The notes: generated by a model not told the origin, from the letters alone. Positions 17,921-27,418 are shown, counted from the stretch's first letter. The stretch: 64,000 bases of DNA from Pseudomonas sp. ACN8 (GCF_002303925.1 NZ_MRCS01000039.1:1-64000), one strand, 5' to 3'. Translations and numbers: made by a program.

Positions 17921-18742
17921 ATGAGCGAGCTGGCGGAAAAGGTCCAACAGGATTTGGTTGAGGCCATCAATAACGATGACCTGGTTCTGCCAACGTTACC
18001 GGAAGTGGCCCTGCAGATTCGCAAAGCCGCGGAAAACCCGGAAGTCAGCGTCAGCACCCTGAGCAAAGTGATCGGCCGTGATACCGCGCTGTCGGCACGC
18101 CTGATCAAAGTGGTCAACAGCCCGCTGTTGCGCGCGGCCCAGGAAGTGACCGACCTGCATACCGCGATCACCCGCCTGGGCATCAACTACAGCTGTAACC
18201 TGGCGATCGGCCTGGTCATGGAGCAGATTTTCCATGCCCGCTCCGAGGTGGTGGAACAGAAGATGCGCGATGTCTGGCGCAAAAGCCTGGAAATTGCCGG
18301 CGTCAGCTACGCCTTGTGCCGCCGCTACACCCGACTCAAGCCCGATCAGGCGGCCCTTGGCGGGCTGGTGCACCAGATCGGTGTGCTGCCGATCCTGACC
18401 TACGCCGAAGATCACTATGAGCTGCTGTCCGACCCGGTCAGCCTCAATCATGTGATCGACCGGATTCATCCGCTGATCGGCGAAAAACTGCTCAAGGTCT
18501 GGGAATTTCCCGACATGCTGGTGCAAGTTCCACAGCTATACCTGAACTTCAAACGTCAGTCTGCGCAGGTCGACTATGTGGATCTGGTGCAGGTGGCCAG
18601 CCTGTATTGCCACAAAGACACTGACCATCCAATCTCGCGCATCGATGCCTTCAGCGTGCCTGCTTTCGTCAAACTCGGGATCGATCCGGACGATAAGGCG
18701 ATGTGTGCTGACCTGGAAGAAACACGCTCGATGTTTTACTGA
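17921..18742 (+). CDS. HDOD-domain signalling protein
   Basis: The 273-residue protein is almost entirely one HDOD domain (LPTLPEVALQIRKAAENPEVS at residues 26-46, then SKVIGRDTALSARLIKVVNSP). HDOD proteins are non-catalytic relatives of HD-GYP phosphodiesterases and act in signalling. No receiver or GGDEF domain is attached. A GAGAGA stretch precedes the ATG. Specific role unknown. Confidence 0.88.
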   Translation: MSELAEKVQQDLVEAINNDDLVLPTLPEVALQIRKAAENPEVSVSTLSKVIGRDTALSARLIKVVNSPLLRAAQEVTDLHTAITRLGINYSCNLAIGLVMEQIFHARSEVVEQKMRDVWRKSLEIAGVSYALCRRYTRLKPDQAALGGLVHQIGVLPILTYAEDHYELLSDPVSLNHVIDRIHPLIGEKLLKVWEFPDMLVQVPQLYLNFKRQSAQVDYVDLVQVASLYCHKDTDHPISRIDAFSVPAFVKLGIDPDDKAMCADLEETRSMFY

Positions 18743-18760
18743 TCTAGACCGCGTCGCCCC

Positions 18761-18840
18761 CATCGCGAGCAGGCTCGCTCCCACAGGGATTTGTAGTTCT
18801 GCATAGATCCAATGTGGGAGCGAGCCTGCTCGCGATGGGG
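18761..18840. repeat. REPIN
   Basis: CATCGCGAGCAGGCTCGCTC and its inverted partner GGGAGCGAGCCTGCTCGCGA flank a spacer of about 30 bases. It lies between the convergent HDOD and tctE genes. Confidence 0.9.
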
Positions 18841-18855
18841 CCAGAACAAGCCCCA

Positions 18856-20244
18856 TCACTCCCCCGCAATAAAACTCACCCGCACCTTCAACCCCGCGTG
18901 CTCACCATCGTGCAGGCTGATCTGCGCCAGATGCGCGCGGCAGATCTCACCGACAATCGCCAGACCCAATCCGGAACCGGCCACTTGCTGATTGCGTCGG
19001 TAAAAACGCTCGAATACCCGATCCCGCTCTTCAAGTGGTATGCCGGGACCATCATCTTCGACTTCCAGCACGGCGGGCGCCGAGACCCGCAGAATCACGT
19101 TGCCACCCGGCGGCGTGTGGGCCAGCGCGTTATCCACCAGATTGCTCAGCAGTTCGTTCAATAGCGTCGGCTCGCCCCGCAGCCAGACCGGTTCATCCGC
19201 CTCCAGCGCCAGCGCGATGCCACGCTTGTGGGCCAACGGCGCCATGGCCATGCCCAGTTCCCGAGCCAATTGACTCAGGTCGAGTAACTGCGCGCCGCCC
19301 TCGGCAATCGCCCGGGCGCCGTTTTCGACCCGTGCCAGGGAAAGCAACTGATTGGCCAGATGGGTCAAGCGATCCGTGCCCTGGGCGGCGGTTTCCAGCG
19401 TGCTGCGCCAGGTTTCGGGCTCGGCTGAGCGCATGCCCAGTTCCAGGCGCGCCTTGAGCGCCGCCAGCGGCGTGCGCAGTTCGTGGGCAGCATCGGCGAT
19501 GAATTGCGCCTGCTTCTCGAACTGGCCGCGCAAGCGCTCGGTAAAGTGATTGAGCGCGCGCACCAGTGGCCATAATTCGCGCTGCACTTCCACCAACGGC
19601 AAGGGGCGCAGATCGTCCGGCTGGCGCTCTTCCACCGCCGTGCGCAGACGCTCAAGCGGACGTAACGCGGCACTCACCGCAAACCACACCAGCATCAGCG
19701 CACCGATTGCCAGCATGCCCAAGCGCAACAAGGTGTCGGCCGCCAGACTACGGGCCATGCTGACACGCGCTTCATCGGTTTCCGCCACGCGAATTTCCGC
19801 CATGCCGTTCATGTTCGGCTCGCTCACGGGTTTGAGCAGGCTTACCACGCGCACGTTCTGCCCGCGATACTGGGCGTTGTAGAAGCGTGCCAGCGCCGGA
19901 TAGTCATCGGTGCGCGGTGTTCCCGGCGGTGGCGCCGGCAGGTTTTCGTATCCGGAAATCAGCTTCTGATTGATGTCGTTGACCAGGTAGAAAATTCGCC
20001 CGGCACTGTCGTAGGCAAACGTATCGAGGGCCACGTAGGGCACGTCGGCACTCAGGGTGCCGTCGCGTTGGGAGACGCCGGCGGCGATGGTTCGCGCCGA
20101 GGCCAGCAGGGTCCGGTCATAGGCCGTGTCGGCCGCTTCACGACCGTTCCAGTAGGCGCTCAAACCACTGGCCAGCATCAACACCACCAGCAACAGCGCC
20201 AGGTTCCACAGCAACCGCCAGCGCAAGCTGCTGGGCTTATGCAT
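18856..20244 (-). CDS. tctE: Sensor histidine kinase, TctE-like
   Basis: Inner-membrane kinase of 462 residues: membrane segment 1 near residues 12-32, a periplasmic sensor region (about 35-170), membrane segment 2 near 172-195, then the phosphoacceptor helix with His254 (DAAHELRTPLAALKARLELG), the N box NLVDNALAHTPPGG and G boxes EDDGPGIP and GSGLGLAIV. Its start overlaps the end of tctD by 8 bases. Divergent tricarboxylate transporter genes indicate that it senses citrate or a related acid. Confidence 0.88.
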   Translation of the reverse strand: MHKPSSLRWRLLWNLALLLVVLMLASGLSAYWNGREAADTAYDRTLLASARTIAAGVSQRDGTLSADVPYVALDTFAYDSAGRIFYLVNDINQKLISGYENLPAPPPGTPRTDDYPALARFYNAQYRGQNVRVVSLLKPVSEPNMNGMAEIRVAETDEARVSMARSLAADTLLRLGMLAIGALMLVWFAVSAALRPLERLRTAVEERQPDDLRPLPLVEVQRELWPLVRALNHFTERLRGQFEKQAQFIADAAHELRTPLAALKARLELGMRSAEPETWRSTLETAAQGTDRLTHLANQLLSLARVENGARAIAEGGAQLLDLSQLARELGMAMAPLAHKRGIALALEADEPVWLRGEPTLLNELLSNLVDNALAHTPPGGNVILRVSAPAVLEVEDDGPGIPLEERDRVFERFYRRNQQVAGSGLGLAIVGEICRAHLAQISLHDGEHAGLKVRVSFIAGE

Positions 20245-20908
20245 CGCGGCTTTCCAGCAAGTAACCGAGGCCGCGGAAGGTCACGATGGCGACCGGCTGG
20301 CCATCGAGTTTCTTGCGCAGGCGGTGCACGTAGATTTCGATCGCATCGGGGCTGGCTTCCTCATCAAGACCGAACACTTGCGACGCCAGTTGCTCCTTGC
20401 TCATCACCCGACCGGGGCGCGCGATCAGGGCTTCGAGTACGGCCTGTTCGCGGGAGGTCAGGGTCAGCAATTCTTCGCCAAGGGTAAAACGCCGGGTTTC
20501 CAGGTCATAGGCCAGCACACCGCAACGCTGAATGCGCTCACCGCCCAGCACACTGCGGCGCAACAAGGCTTTGACCCGGGCTTCGAGCTCGGTCAGTTCG
20601 AACGGCTTGGCCAGGTAGTCATCGGCGCCGAGGTTCAGGCCATGGACCCGGTCCTTGACGTCGCTTCGGGCGGTCAGCATCAACACCGGCAGGTTCTTGC
20701 CCCGCGCCCGCAAACGCGCCAGCACTTCGAATCCATCCATGCGCGGCAAGCCGACGTCGAGGATCGCCATGGCGTACTCCTCGCTGCCCAGCGCCAGGTC
20801 GGCTGCCACGCCATCGTGCAGAACGTCCACGGTCAGCCCGGTGCTCTTGAGCGCCTGAGCGACACTTTCGGCGAGCTGCAAATGGTCTTCGACGAGCAGG
20901 ACACGCAT
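20237..20908 (-). CDS. tctD: OmpR-family response regulator, TctD-like
   Basis: The 223-residue protein has a receiver domain with the phosphoacceptor Asp51 (AILDVGLPRMDG), conserved Lys in LAKPF, and a C-terminal winged-helix DNA-binding domain (LTSREQAVLEALIARPGRVMS; IEIYVHRLRKKL). It should activate the divergent tctCBA operon when phosphorylated by TctE, as in Salmonella TctD/TctE. A direct repeat suited to an OmpR-type regulator lies about 100 bases upstream. Confidence 0.9.
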   Translation of the reverse strand: MRVLLVEDHLQLAESVAQALKSTGLTVDVLHDGVAADLALGSEEYAMAILDVGLPRMDGFEVLARLRARGKNLPVLMLTARSDVKDRVHGLNLGADDYLAKPFELTELEARVKALLRRSVLGGERIQRCGVLAYDLETRRFTLGEELLTLTSREQAVLEALIARPGRVMSKEQLASQVFGLDEEASPDAIEIYVHRLRKKLDGQPVAIVTFRGLGYLLESRDA

Positions 20909-21350
20909 GGATCTTTACCTCATTCAGGGATGGTCGACGCCATTCTTTGGCGCGGAGTTTACAGCGGCATCCATCGCTGTGAAGCCCGAAAAATCGTGAA
21001 AGCCCGCTGAAAGGTTAGCGAAAGGTTGGGACGTTAGAGTCGGCCCACGGATGGTTTCGACTGCCAACCATCGAATCGTAGTTTGAAAGCGTGCTTTGAC
21101 ATGTAACTACCGAAAAACGCCTCGAAGCGTTTTCGCCAATAAAAACAATAAACGAGGTATTGCACCATGCTGTCCACACAGCTTCAGGCTTGCCCGCCCC
21201 GCCCTTTCTCTCGCTCCCCGATGTTTACGCTTGCCAGCGCCGAAGCCGGCTGCTCGTCGTTCAGTCCGTACGGACTCGAACGCGCCAGCACCGTGCGAAA
21301 TCGTCGCACCTGAATCATCCCGAAAAACAACAACTCCAATGGAGACAAAA
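20909..21350. promoter_or_regulatory. Divergent control region of tctDE and tctCBA
   Basis: 442 bases between tctD and tctC. It contains the candidate TctD operator at 21010-21027 and a long leader before tctC with a GGAGAC ribosome site at 21341-21346. Frames through 21160-21350 are open but have no recognisable protein and are read here as leader sequence. Confidence 0.5.
21010..21027 (+). promoter_or_regulatory. Candidate TctD operator: direct repeat AAAGGTT-N4-AAAGGTT
   Basis: Two copies of AAAGGTT with an 11-base period lie in the divergent tctD-tctC gap. OmpR-type winged-helix regulators commonly bind two direct half-sites one helical turn apart. Assignment to TctD rests on position. 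Confidence 0.5.
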
Positions 21351-22328
21351 ATGAGCCGTTCAATGCGCCGTTTCGCCCTCGCCGCCAGCTGTGTGCTGTT
21401 CGCCGGCCAACTCATGGCCGAGCCAAAACGCCCGGAATGCATCGCCCCGGCCTCGCCCGGCGGTGGTTTCGACCTGACCTGCAAACTGGCGCAAAGCGCG
21501 CTGGTCAACGAAAAACTGCTGACCAAACCGATGCGCGTGACCTACATGCCCGGCGGTGTCGGCGCGGTGGCGTACAACGCGGTGGTCGCCCAGCGTCCGG
21601 CCGATGCGGGCACCCTGGTGGCCTGGTCCAGTGGTTCGCTGCTGAACCTGGCCCAGGGCAAGTTCGGTCGTTTCGATGAAACCAATGTGCGCTGGCTGGC
21701 CGCTGTCGGCACCAGCTACGGCGCCATCGCGGTGAAAAGCGATTCGCCCTACAAGACCCTCGACGACCTCGTGCAGGCACTGAAGAAAGATCCGAGCAAA
21801 GTGGTGATCGGTTCCGGGGGCACCGTCGGCAGCCAGGACTGGATGCAAACTGCCTTGATCGCCAAGGCCGCCGGGATCAACCCCCGTGACCTGCGTTACG
21901 TTGCCCTCGAAGGTGGCGGCGAAATCGCCACCGCCCTGCTCGGCGGCCACATCCAGGTCGGCAGCACCGACATTTCCGACTCCATGCCGCACATCCAGAG
22001 CGGCGACATGCGCCTGTTGGCGGTGTTCGCCGACAAGCGCCTGGACGAGCCGGAAATGAAGGACATCCCGACCGCCCGCGAGCAAGGCTACGACATCGTC
22101 TGGCCAGTGGTCCGTGGTTTCTACCTCGGGCCGAAAGTCAGCGATGAAGACTATGCCTGGTGGAAGGACTCCTTCGACAAGCTGTTGGCATCACCCGAGT
22201 TCGCCAAGCTGCGCGATCAGCGTGAACTGTTCCCGTTCGCCATGACCGGCCCGGAGCTGGACACTTACGTGAAGAAACAAGTCGCCGACTACAAAGTGCT
22301 GGCCAAAGAGTTCGGCCTGATCCAGTGA
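21351..22328 (+). CDS. tctC: Tripartite tricarboxylate transporter substrate-binding protein TctC
   Basis: Periplasmic solute receptor of the TTT family. I chose the ATG at 21351 because GGAGAC lies just before it and it opens a signal peptide (MSRSMRRFALAASCVLFAG, cleaved after LMA). The 325-residue protein shows the Bug-family ligand site APASPGGGFDLTC and VTYMPGGVGAVAYN. First gene of tctC-tctB-tctA-abrB. Confidence 0.94.
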   Translation: MSRSMRRFALAASCVLFAGQLMAEPKRPECIAPASPGGGFDLTCKLAQSALVNEKLLTKPMRVTYMPGGVGAVAYNAVVAQRPADAGTLVAWSSGSLLNLAQGKFGRFDETNVRWLAAVGTSYGAIAVKSDSPYKTLDDLVQALKKDPSKVVIGSGGTVGSQDWMQTALIAKAAGINPRDLRYVALEGGGEIATALLGGHIQVGSTDISDSMPHIQSGDMRLLAVFADKRLDEPEMKDIPTAREQGYDIVWPVVRGFYLGPKVSDEDYAWWKDSFDKLLASPEFAKLRDQRELFPFAMTGPELDTYVKKQVADYKVLAKEFGLIQ

Positions 22329-22386
22329 TCGCCCCTGTCTAGCGGCCGCGGCTCCGTTTGGCGGAGTCGCGGCACAGGAGTTCCCC

Positions 22387-22845
22387 ATGCTCTTACAACG
22401 CATTTTTGCTTCGGTGCTGTTGCTGGCCTGTCTCGGCCTGGCATTGATGGCGTGGCCGTATCAAGCGGCTTTTTCCTACGAACCGGTGGGGCCTCGGGCC
22501 TTTCCGTTGCTGATGCTCGGTCTGATGGGTTCGGCACTGCTGTACATGGTGTTTCGTCCCGCGCCGATCAAGCACAGCGATGACGAGCCGCCGCTGGACC
22601 GCGAAACCCTGACCAAGATCGGCATCTGTGTGGCGCTTTTGCTGGTGTTCGCCGGCACCTTCGAACCCCTGGGTTTCATCGTCGCCAGCATCCTGATCGG
22701 CGTGCCCATGGCCCGTCTGTATGGCGGTCGCTGGGTGCCGAGCATCGTGATCATCAGTCTGATGGCCGTCGGCCTCTACCTGCTGTTCGACAAGTTGATG
22801 GACGTGCCGCTGCCGCTTGGCGTGCTCGACGTTCTGGAGAACTGA
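22387..22845 (+). CDS. tctB: Tripartite tricarboxylate transporter small membrane subunit TctB
   Basis: The 152-residue protein has four predicted membrane segments (near residues 5-25, 38-55, 80-105 and 115-140), as usual for TctB. AGGAG precedes the ATG at 22387, and the stop is 1 base before the tctA ATG, so translation is tightly coupled. Confidence 0.92.
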   Translation: MLLQRIFASVLLLACLGLALMAWPYQAAFSYEPVGPRAFPLLMLGLMGSALLYMVFRPAPIKHSDDEPPLDRETLTKIGICVALLLVFAGTFEPLGFIVASILIGVPMARLYGGRWVPSIVIISLMAVGLYLLFDKLMDVPLPLGVLDVLEN

Positions 22846-22846
22846 T

Positions 22847-24361
22847 ATGGATACTCTTGGCTATTTGGGTCAGGGTTTCGGCGTCGCGCTGAGCCCGTAC
22901 AACCTGGTGACCGCACTGTGCGGCACCCTGATCGGCACCGTGGTCGGCCTGTTGCCGGGCCTGGGGCCGATCAACGGCGTGGCGTTGCTGATCCCGATCG
23001 CATTCGCCCTCGGTCTGCCACCGGAATCGGCGCTGATCCTGCTGGCGGCGGTGTACCTGGGATGCGAATACGGCGGCCGGATCAGCTCGATCCTGCTGAA
23101 CATCCCGGGCGAAGCGTCCACCGTGATGACCACCCTCGACGGTTACCCGATGGCCCGCAAAGGCCTGGCCGGTGTAGCGCTGTCGCTGTCGGCATGGAGT
23201 TCGTTCATCGGTGCCTTCATCGCAACCTGCGGCATGGTGCTGTTCGCCCCGCTGCTGGCGAAATGGGCGATTGCCTTCGGCCCGGCGGAATACTTCGTGC
23301 TGATGGTGTTTGCGATTGTCTGCCTCGGCGGCATGGCCGGTGACCGTCCGCTGAAGACGTTCATCGCGGCGCTGATCGGCCTGTTCCTGTCGACCGTCGG
23401 CATCGACGCCAACAGCGGTGTGTATCGCTTCACCGGGGACAACATCCACCTGACCGACGGCATCCAGTTCGTCGTGCTGGTGCTGGGCCTGTTCTCCATC
23501 AGCGAAATCCTTCTGCTGCTGGAAAAAACCCATCACGGCCAGGAAGCAGTGAAAGCCACCGGCCGCATGATGTTCAACTTCAAGGAAGCGGCGTCGGTGT
23601 TCGCGGTGAATATCCGTTGCGGCGTACTGGGTTTCATCATGGGCGTGTTGCCGGGTGCCGGTGCGACCCTGGCCAGTGCCGTGGCCTACATGACCGAAAA
23701 ACGCATGGCGGGTGCCAAGGGTACTTTCGGCCAGGGTGACATGCGCGGCCTCGCAGCGCCGGAAACCGCCATCGGTGGCGCGGCCTGCGGTGCGCTGGTG
23801 CCGATGCTGACCCTCGGCGTTCCAGGTTCCGGTACCACGGCGGTGATGATCGGCGCATTGTCGCTGTACAACATCACCCCGGGCCCGCTGCTGTTCCAAC
23901 AGCAACCGGACATCGTCTGGGGCCTGATCGCTTCGTTGTTCATCGCCAACGTGATGCTGGTGATCCTCAACATCCCGATGATCCGCATCTTCACCCGCAT
24001 CCTCGCCGTGCCAAACTGGGCACTGGTACCGGTGATCGCGATCATTACCGGGATTGGCGTCTACGCGGTGCACGCGACAACGTTCGACCTGTTCCTGATG
24101 ATCGGCATCGGCATCTTCGGTTATATCCTGCGCAAGCTGGACTTCCCGCTGTCGCCGGTATTGCTGGGCTTCATCCTCGGAGGCCTGATGGAACAAAACC
24201 TGCGCCGCGCCCTGTCGATTTCCAACGGTGCGCTGGAAATCCTCTGGTCGAGCCCGATCACCTTCGGTTGCTGGATCCTGACGGCGATCATGCTGCTGAT
24301 GCCGCTCATCCGCATCTGGCGCAAACGTTCGGCCGCGCAAGGCGTTATCGCCGATGTCTGA
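22847..24361 (+). CDS. tctA: Tripartite tricarboxylate transporter large permease TctA
   Basis: The 504-residue channel subunit has about twelve membrane segments and both TctA repeat signatures: LLPGLGPINGVALLIP near residues 36-51 and GVLPGAGATLASAVAYM in the second half, plus GSGTTAVMIGAL. The ATG at 22847 (MDTLGYLGQG) follows GGAG. Together with TctB and TctC it should import citrate or a similar carboxylate using the cation gradient. Confidence 0.95.
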   Translation: MDTLGYLGQGFGVALSPYNLVTALCGTLIGTVVGLLPGLGPINGVALLIPIAFALGLPPESALILLAAVYLGCEYGGRISSILLNIPGEASTVMTTLDGYPMARKGLAGVALSLSAWSSFIGAFIATCGMVLFAPLLAKWAIAFGPAEYFVLMVFAIVCLGGMAGDRPLKTFIAALIGLFLSTVGIDANSGVYRFTGDNIHLTDGIQFVVLVLGLFSISEILLLLEKTHHGQEAVKATGRMMFNFKEAASVFAVNIRCGVLGFIMGVLPGAGATLASAVAYMTEKRMAGAKGTFGQGDMRGLAAPETAIGGAACGALVPMLTLGVPGSGTTAVMIGALSLYNITPGPLLFQQQPDIVWGLIASLFIANVMLVILNIPMIRIFTRILAVPNWALVPVIAIITGIGVYAVHATTFDLFLMIGIGIFGYILRKLDFPLSPVLLGFILGGLMEQNLRRALSISNGALEILWSSPITFGCWILTAIMLLMPLIRIWRKRSAAQGVIADV

Positions 24362-25388
24362 TCGGTCCCCCTTCACACTCTGGTGGGGAACCCCGCTGGT
24401 CGGCCTGCTGGGCGGTTTCCTCGCCAGCCAGGTCGGCTGGCCTTTGCCGTGGATGGTCGGCTCATTGCTGGCGATCATCCTCGTGCGCTGTCTGACACCC
24501 TGGCAATTGGCCGAAATCCCTGGCGGGCGCAAGTGCGGCCAGTGGATCGTCGGTATCGGTATCGGCCTGCACTTCACTCCAGTGGTGGTGGAGCAGGTAC
24601 TCAGTCATTTCGGTCTGATCTTCTTCGGTGCGTTGGTCACCAGCCTGTCGGCGGTCGTCGGCGTGTGGCTGATGCGTCGCACCGGTGAAGATCGCGCCAC
24701 GGCGTTCTTTTCCAGCATGCCCGGCGGTTCCGGGGAGATGGTCAACCTCGGCGCCCGCAATGGCGCGGTGCTCAGCCGTGTGGCGGCGGGGCAGAGCTTG
24801 CGGGTGTTGGTGGTGGTGCTGTGCGTACCGGCAGCCTTCAAGTATTTGTTGGGCGACGGTACGCCAAATTCCCACGTTGGCAGCATCGATTGGCGCTGGC
24901 TGGCGGTGTTGTTCCCCGCGGGTGCGTTGGCGGCCTGGATCTGGGAGCGCCTGCGCCAACCCAACCCCTGGCTGTTCGGGCCGTTGCTGGTCAGCGCGGC
25001 GGTCAGCATCGGCTGGGATCTGCACATCGGTTTGCCCAATGGCGGAAGCCAGATTGGCCAATGGTTGATCGGCAGCGGCCTGGGCTGTCACTTCAACCGG
25101 CAGTTTTTCCGGCATGCGCCATCGTTCATGGGGCGCACCCTGATCGGCACGGTGTTGACCATGTTGATCGCCACGGTGGCGGCATTGGGCTTGAGTGCGC
25201 TGACCCATCTGGATCTGCGTTCACTGACTTTGGGCATGATGCCTGGCGGTATTGCCGAGATGAGCCTGACGGCGGAGACCCTGCAACTGTCGGTGCCGCT
25301 GGTGACGGCGATGCAGGTGATGCGGCTGTTGTTTGTGCTGTTTCTGGCGGAGCCGTTGTTCAAGTATTGGAACCGGAATCCGGAGTAA
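24354..25388 (+). CDS. AbrB-family membrane transporter
   Basis: The 344-residue protein has nine to ten membrane segments and two copies of the AbrB-type repeat (GLLGGFLASQVGWPLPWMVGS near the start; FFSSMPGGSGEM, mirrored later by GMMPGGIAEMS). It overlaps tctA by 8 bases, so it is cotranslated with the tricarboxylate transporter. Related genes are found beside TTT systems in other Pseudomonas, but their substrate is unknown. Confidence 0.85.
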   Translation: MSDRSPFTLWWGTPLVGLLGGFLASQVGWPLPWMVGSLLAIILVRCLTPWQLAEIPGGRKCGQWIVGIGIGLHFTPVVVEQVLSHFGLIFFGALVTSLSAVVGVWLMRRTGEDRATAFFSSMPGGSGEMVNLGARNGAVLSRVAAGQSLRVLVVVLCVPAAFKYLLGDGTPNSHVGSIDWRWLAVLFPAGALAAWIWERLRQPNPWLFGPLLVSAAVSIGWDLHIGLPNGGSQIGQWLIGSGLGCHFNRQFFRHAPSFMGRTLIGTVLTMLIATVAALGLSALTHLDLRSLTLGMMPGGIAEMSLTAETLQLSVPLVTAMQVMRLLFVLFLAEPLFKYWNRNPE

Positions 25389-25402
25389 GACCGAGTTGAA
25401 TT

Positions 25403-25477
25403 CATCGCCAGCAGGCTGGCTCCCACAGGTTTTGTAAACACCGCAAACCAATGTGGGAGCCAGCCTGCTGGCGATGC
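25403..25477. repeat. REPIN, variant arms
   Basis: CATCGCCAGCAGGCTGGCTCCCACA and its complement (here split: TGTGGGAGCCAGCCTG, CTGGCGATG) flank a spacer. Both arms carry the same C-to-G exchanges relative to the common REP form, so pairing is kept by matching changes. Confidence 0.88.
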
Positions 25478-25480
25478 TTT

Positions 25481-26173
25481 TCAAACCGGCGGCAACCGCC
25501 ACTCGATCGGCGTCTCGCCATTCTGCTCCAGAAACTTGTTGGTGCGGCTGAAGTGCCCGCAACCGAGAAAGCCGCGATAGGCCGACAGCGGTGACGGGTG
25601 CACCGAGGTCAGTACCAGATGCTTGGTCGCATCGATCAGCTTCTGCTTGCTCTGGGCATGAGCGCCCCACAGCATGAACACCAGATGCGGTTGCTGTTGG
25701 CTGACCACTTCAATGACCCGATCGGTGAAAAACTGCCAGCCCTTGTCCTTGTGCGCATTGGCGTTGGCGCGCTCGACGGTCATGGTGGTGTTGAGCATCA
25801 GCACGCCCTGATCGGCCCAGCTCTGCAGGTAGCCATGGTTGGGGATGTCGATGTTCAGGTCGCGCTTGAGTTCTTTGTAAATGTTCACCAGCGACGGCGG
25901 CGCCGGTACGCCCGGTTGCACCGAGAAGCACAAGCCATGGGCCTGGCCCGGGCCGTGATAAGGGTCCTGACCGAGGATCACCACCTTGACCTTGTCCAGC
26001 GGCGTGGAATTGAGCGCGTTGAAAATCATCGGCCCCGGCGGATAGATCTCCTTGCCCGCCGCCCGCTCCTGTTGCAGGAAGTTTCGCAACTCTGCCATGT
26101 AAGGCTGGTCGAATTCGGCACGCAGTGCCTCCTTCCAGCCCGGTTCGAGTTTGATACGGTCGTCAGCAGTCAT
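25481..26173 (-). CDS. ung: Uracil-DNA glycosylase
   Basis: Removes uracil from DNA as the first step of base excision repair. The start at ATG 26171-26173 (MTADDRIKLE) gives 230 residues. The water-activating motif GQDPYH is at residues 68-73 with catalytic Asp70, and the C-terminal HPSPLSAYRGF loop carries the catalytic histidine. Length matches family 1 UNG. Convergent with the AbrB gene, divergent from the hydratase gene. Confidence 0.97.
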   Translation of the reverse strand: MTADDRIKLEPGWKEALRAEFDQPYMAELRNFLQQERAAGKEIYPPGPMIFNALNSTPLDKVKVVILGQDPYHGPGQAHGLCFSVQPGVPAPPSLVNIYKELKRDLNIDIPNHGYLQSWADQGVLMLNTTMTVERANANAHKDKGWQFFTDRVIEVVSQQQPHLVFMLWGAHAQSKQKLIDATKHLVLTSVHPSPLSAYRGFLGCGHFSRTNKFLEQNGETPIEWRLPPV

Positions 26174-26305
26174 GGTTACATCCGGCAAAAACAATGGGGC
26201 GAACCCTAGGAAAGCGCATCACGCTTGTCAATTGATCTGTCGCAGATCCGGCACTTTCCCACACAGCGATCATACTTAACCCTCAAATTCCCGATCGAGG
26301 TCACG

Positions 26306-27418
26306 ATGAATCTGCACTTCGAAGAACTCACCGGCACCGACGGCGCACGCATCGGCATCGCCAGCCTGGATGCCGAAAAATCCCTGAACGCCCTGTCCCT
26401 GCCGATGATCAACGCCCTGCGCGACCGCATGGGAACCTGGGCCAAGGACCCGCAAATCGTCTGCGTCCTGTTGCGCGGCAACGGCGCCAAGGCCTTTTGC
26501 GCCGGCGGCGAAGTGCGCAGCCTGGTGGAGGCCTGTCGCGTCCATCCGGGTGAAGTACCGCCACTGGCCGCGCAGTTTTTTGCGGCGGAATATCGCCTGG
26601 ACTTCAAACTCCATACCTACCCTAAACCGCTGATCTGCTGGGGCCATGGCTATGTGCTCGGCGGTGGCATGGGGCTGTTGCAAGGGGCAAGCACCCGTAT
26701 CGTCACGCCGAGCAGCCGCTTGGCCATGCCCGAGATCAGCATCGGCCTGTACCCGGACGTCGGCGCCAGTTGGTTTCTGTCGCGCCTGCCTGGCAAGCTC
26801 GGGCTGTTCCTGGGCCTGACCGGCGCGCACATGAACGGCCGCGATGCCATCGACCTGGACCTGGCCGATCGTTTCCTGCTCGATGAGCAGCAGCCGCAAT
26901 TGATCGAAGGCCTGTTGCAATTGAACTGGCAGGAACAGACACCGATGCAGCTCAACAGCCTGCTCAAGGCCTTGCAGCAGGAAGCCGTGGCGCAGATGCC
27001 CGAAGCCCAGTGGCTGCCGCGCCGACAGCAGATCGACGAGTTGCTGGATGTCAGCGACGTGCGTTGCGCCTGGAAGGCCATCAGCGCCTTGCGCGATCAC
27101 ACCGACCTGTTGCTGAGCCGTGCAGCCAGGACCCTGAGCGAAGGCGCGCCGCTGACCGCTCATCTGGTGTGGGAGCAGATCATCCGTGCCCGGCACCTGT
27201 CGCTGGCCGAAGTCTTCCAGATGGAATACACCCTGAGCCTCAACTGCTGTCGTCATCCGGAATTCAGCGAAGGCGTACGTGCCCGATTGATCGACAAGGA
27301 CCAGAAACCGCACTGGCACTGGCCGGACATCAACAAAGTGCCGGACGCGGTGGTAGAAGCGCACTTTCACAAGGCGTGGGAAGGTCGGCATCCGTTGGCG
27401 GATTTGTCCGAATACTGA
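26306..27418 (+). CDS. Enoyl-CoA hydratase/isomerase family protein (3-hydroxyisobutyryl-CoA hydrolase-like)
   Basis: The 370-residue crotonase-fold protein starts at ATG 26306, preceded by GAGG. The oxyanion-hole elements are visible as GAKAFCAGGEVRS near residues 60-72 and GHGYVLGGGMGLLQ near 114-127, with EISIGLYPDVGASWFLSRLPG after them. This longer form with a C-terminal helical extension (residues 270-370) is typical of 3-hydroxyisobutyryl-CoA hydrolase-type enzymes of valine breakdown. No branched-chain genes are nearby, so the substrate is inferred from family only. Confidence 0.85.
   Translation: MNLHFEELTGTDGARIGIASLDAEKSLNALSLPMINALRDRMGTWAKDPQIVCVLLRGNGAKAFCAGGEVRSLVEACRVHPGEVPPLAAQFFAAEYRLDFKLHTYPKPLICWGHGYVLGGGMGLLQGASTRIVTPSSRLAMPEISIGLYPDVGASWFLSRLPGKLGLFLGLTGAHMNGRDAIDLDLADRFLLDEQQPQLIEGLLQLNWQEQTPMQLNSLLKALQQEAVAQMPEAQWLPRRQQIDELLDVSDVRCAWKAISALRDHTDLLLSRAARTLSEGAPLTAHLVWEQIIRARHLSLAEVFQMEYTLSLNCCRHPEFSEGVRARLIDKDQKPHWHWPDINKVPDAVVEAHFHKAWEGRHPLADLSEY

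Noticed and set aside
21096..21350. N-terminal extension of tctC
   Set aside because: The frame is open, but the signal peptide and ribosome site place the start at 21351.
22754..24577. 607-residue open frame on the minus strand
   Set aside because: It lies fully opposite tctA, is rich in His, Gln, Arg and Asp as expected for the antisense of a GC-rich gene, and has no domain.
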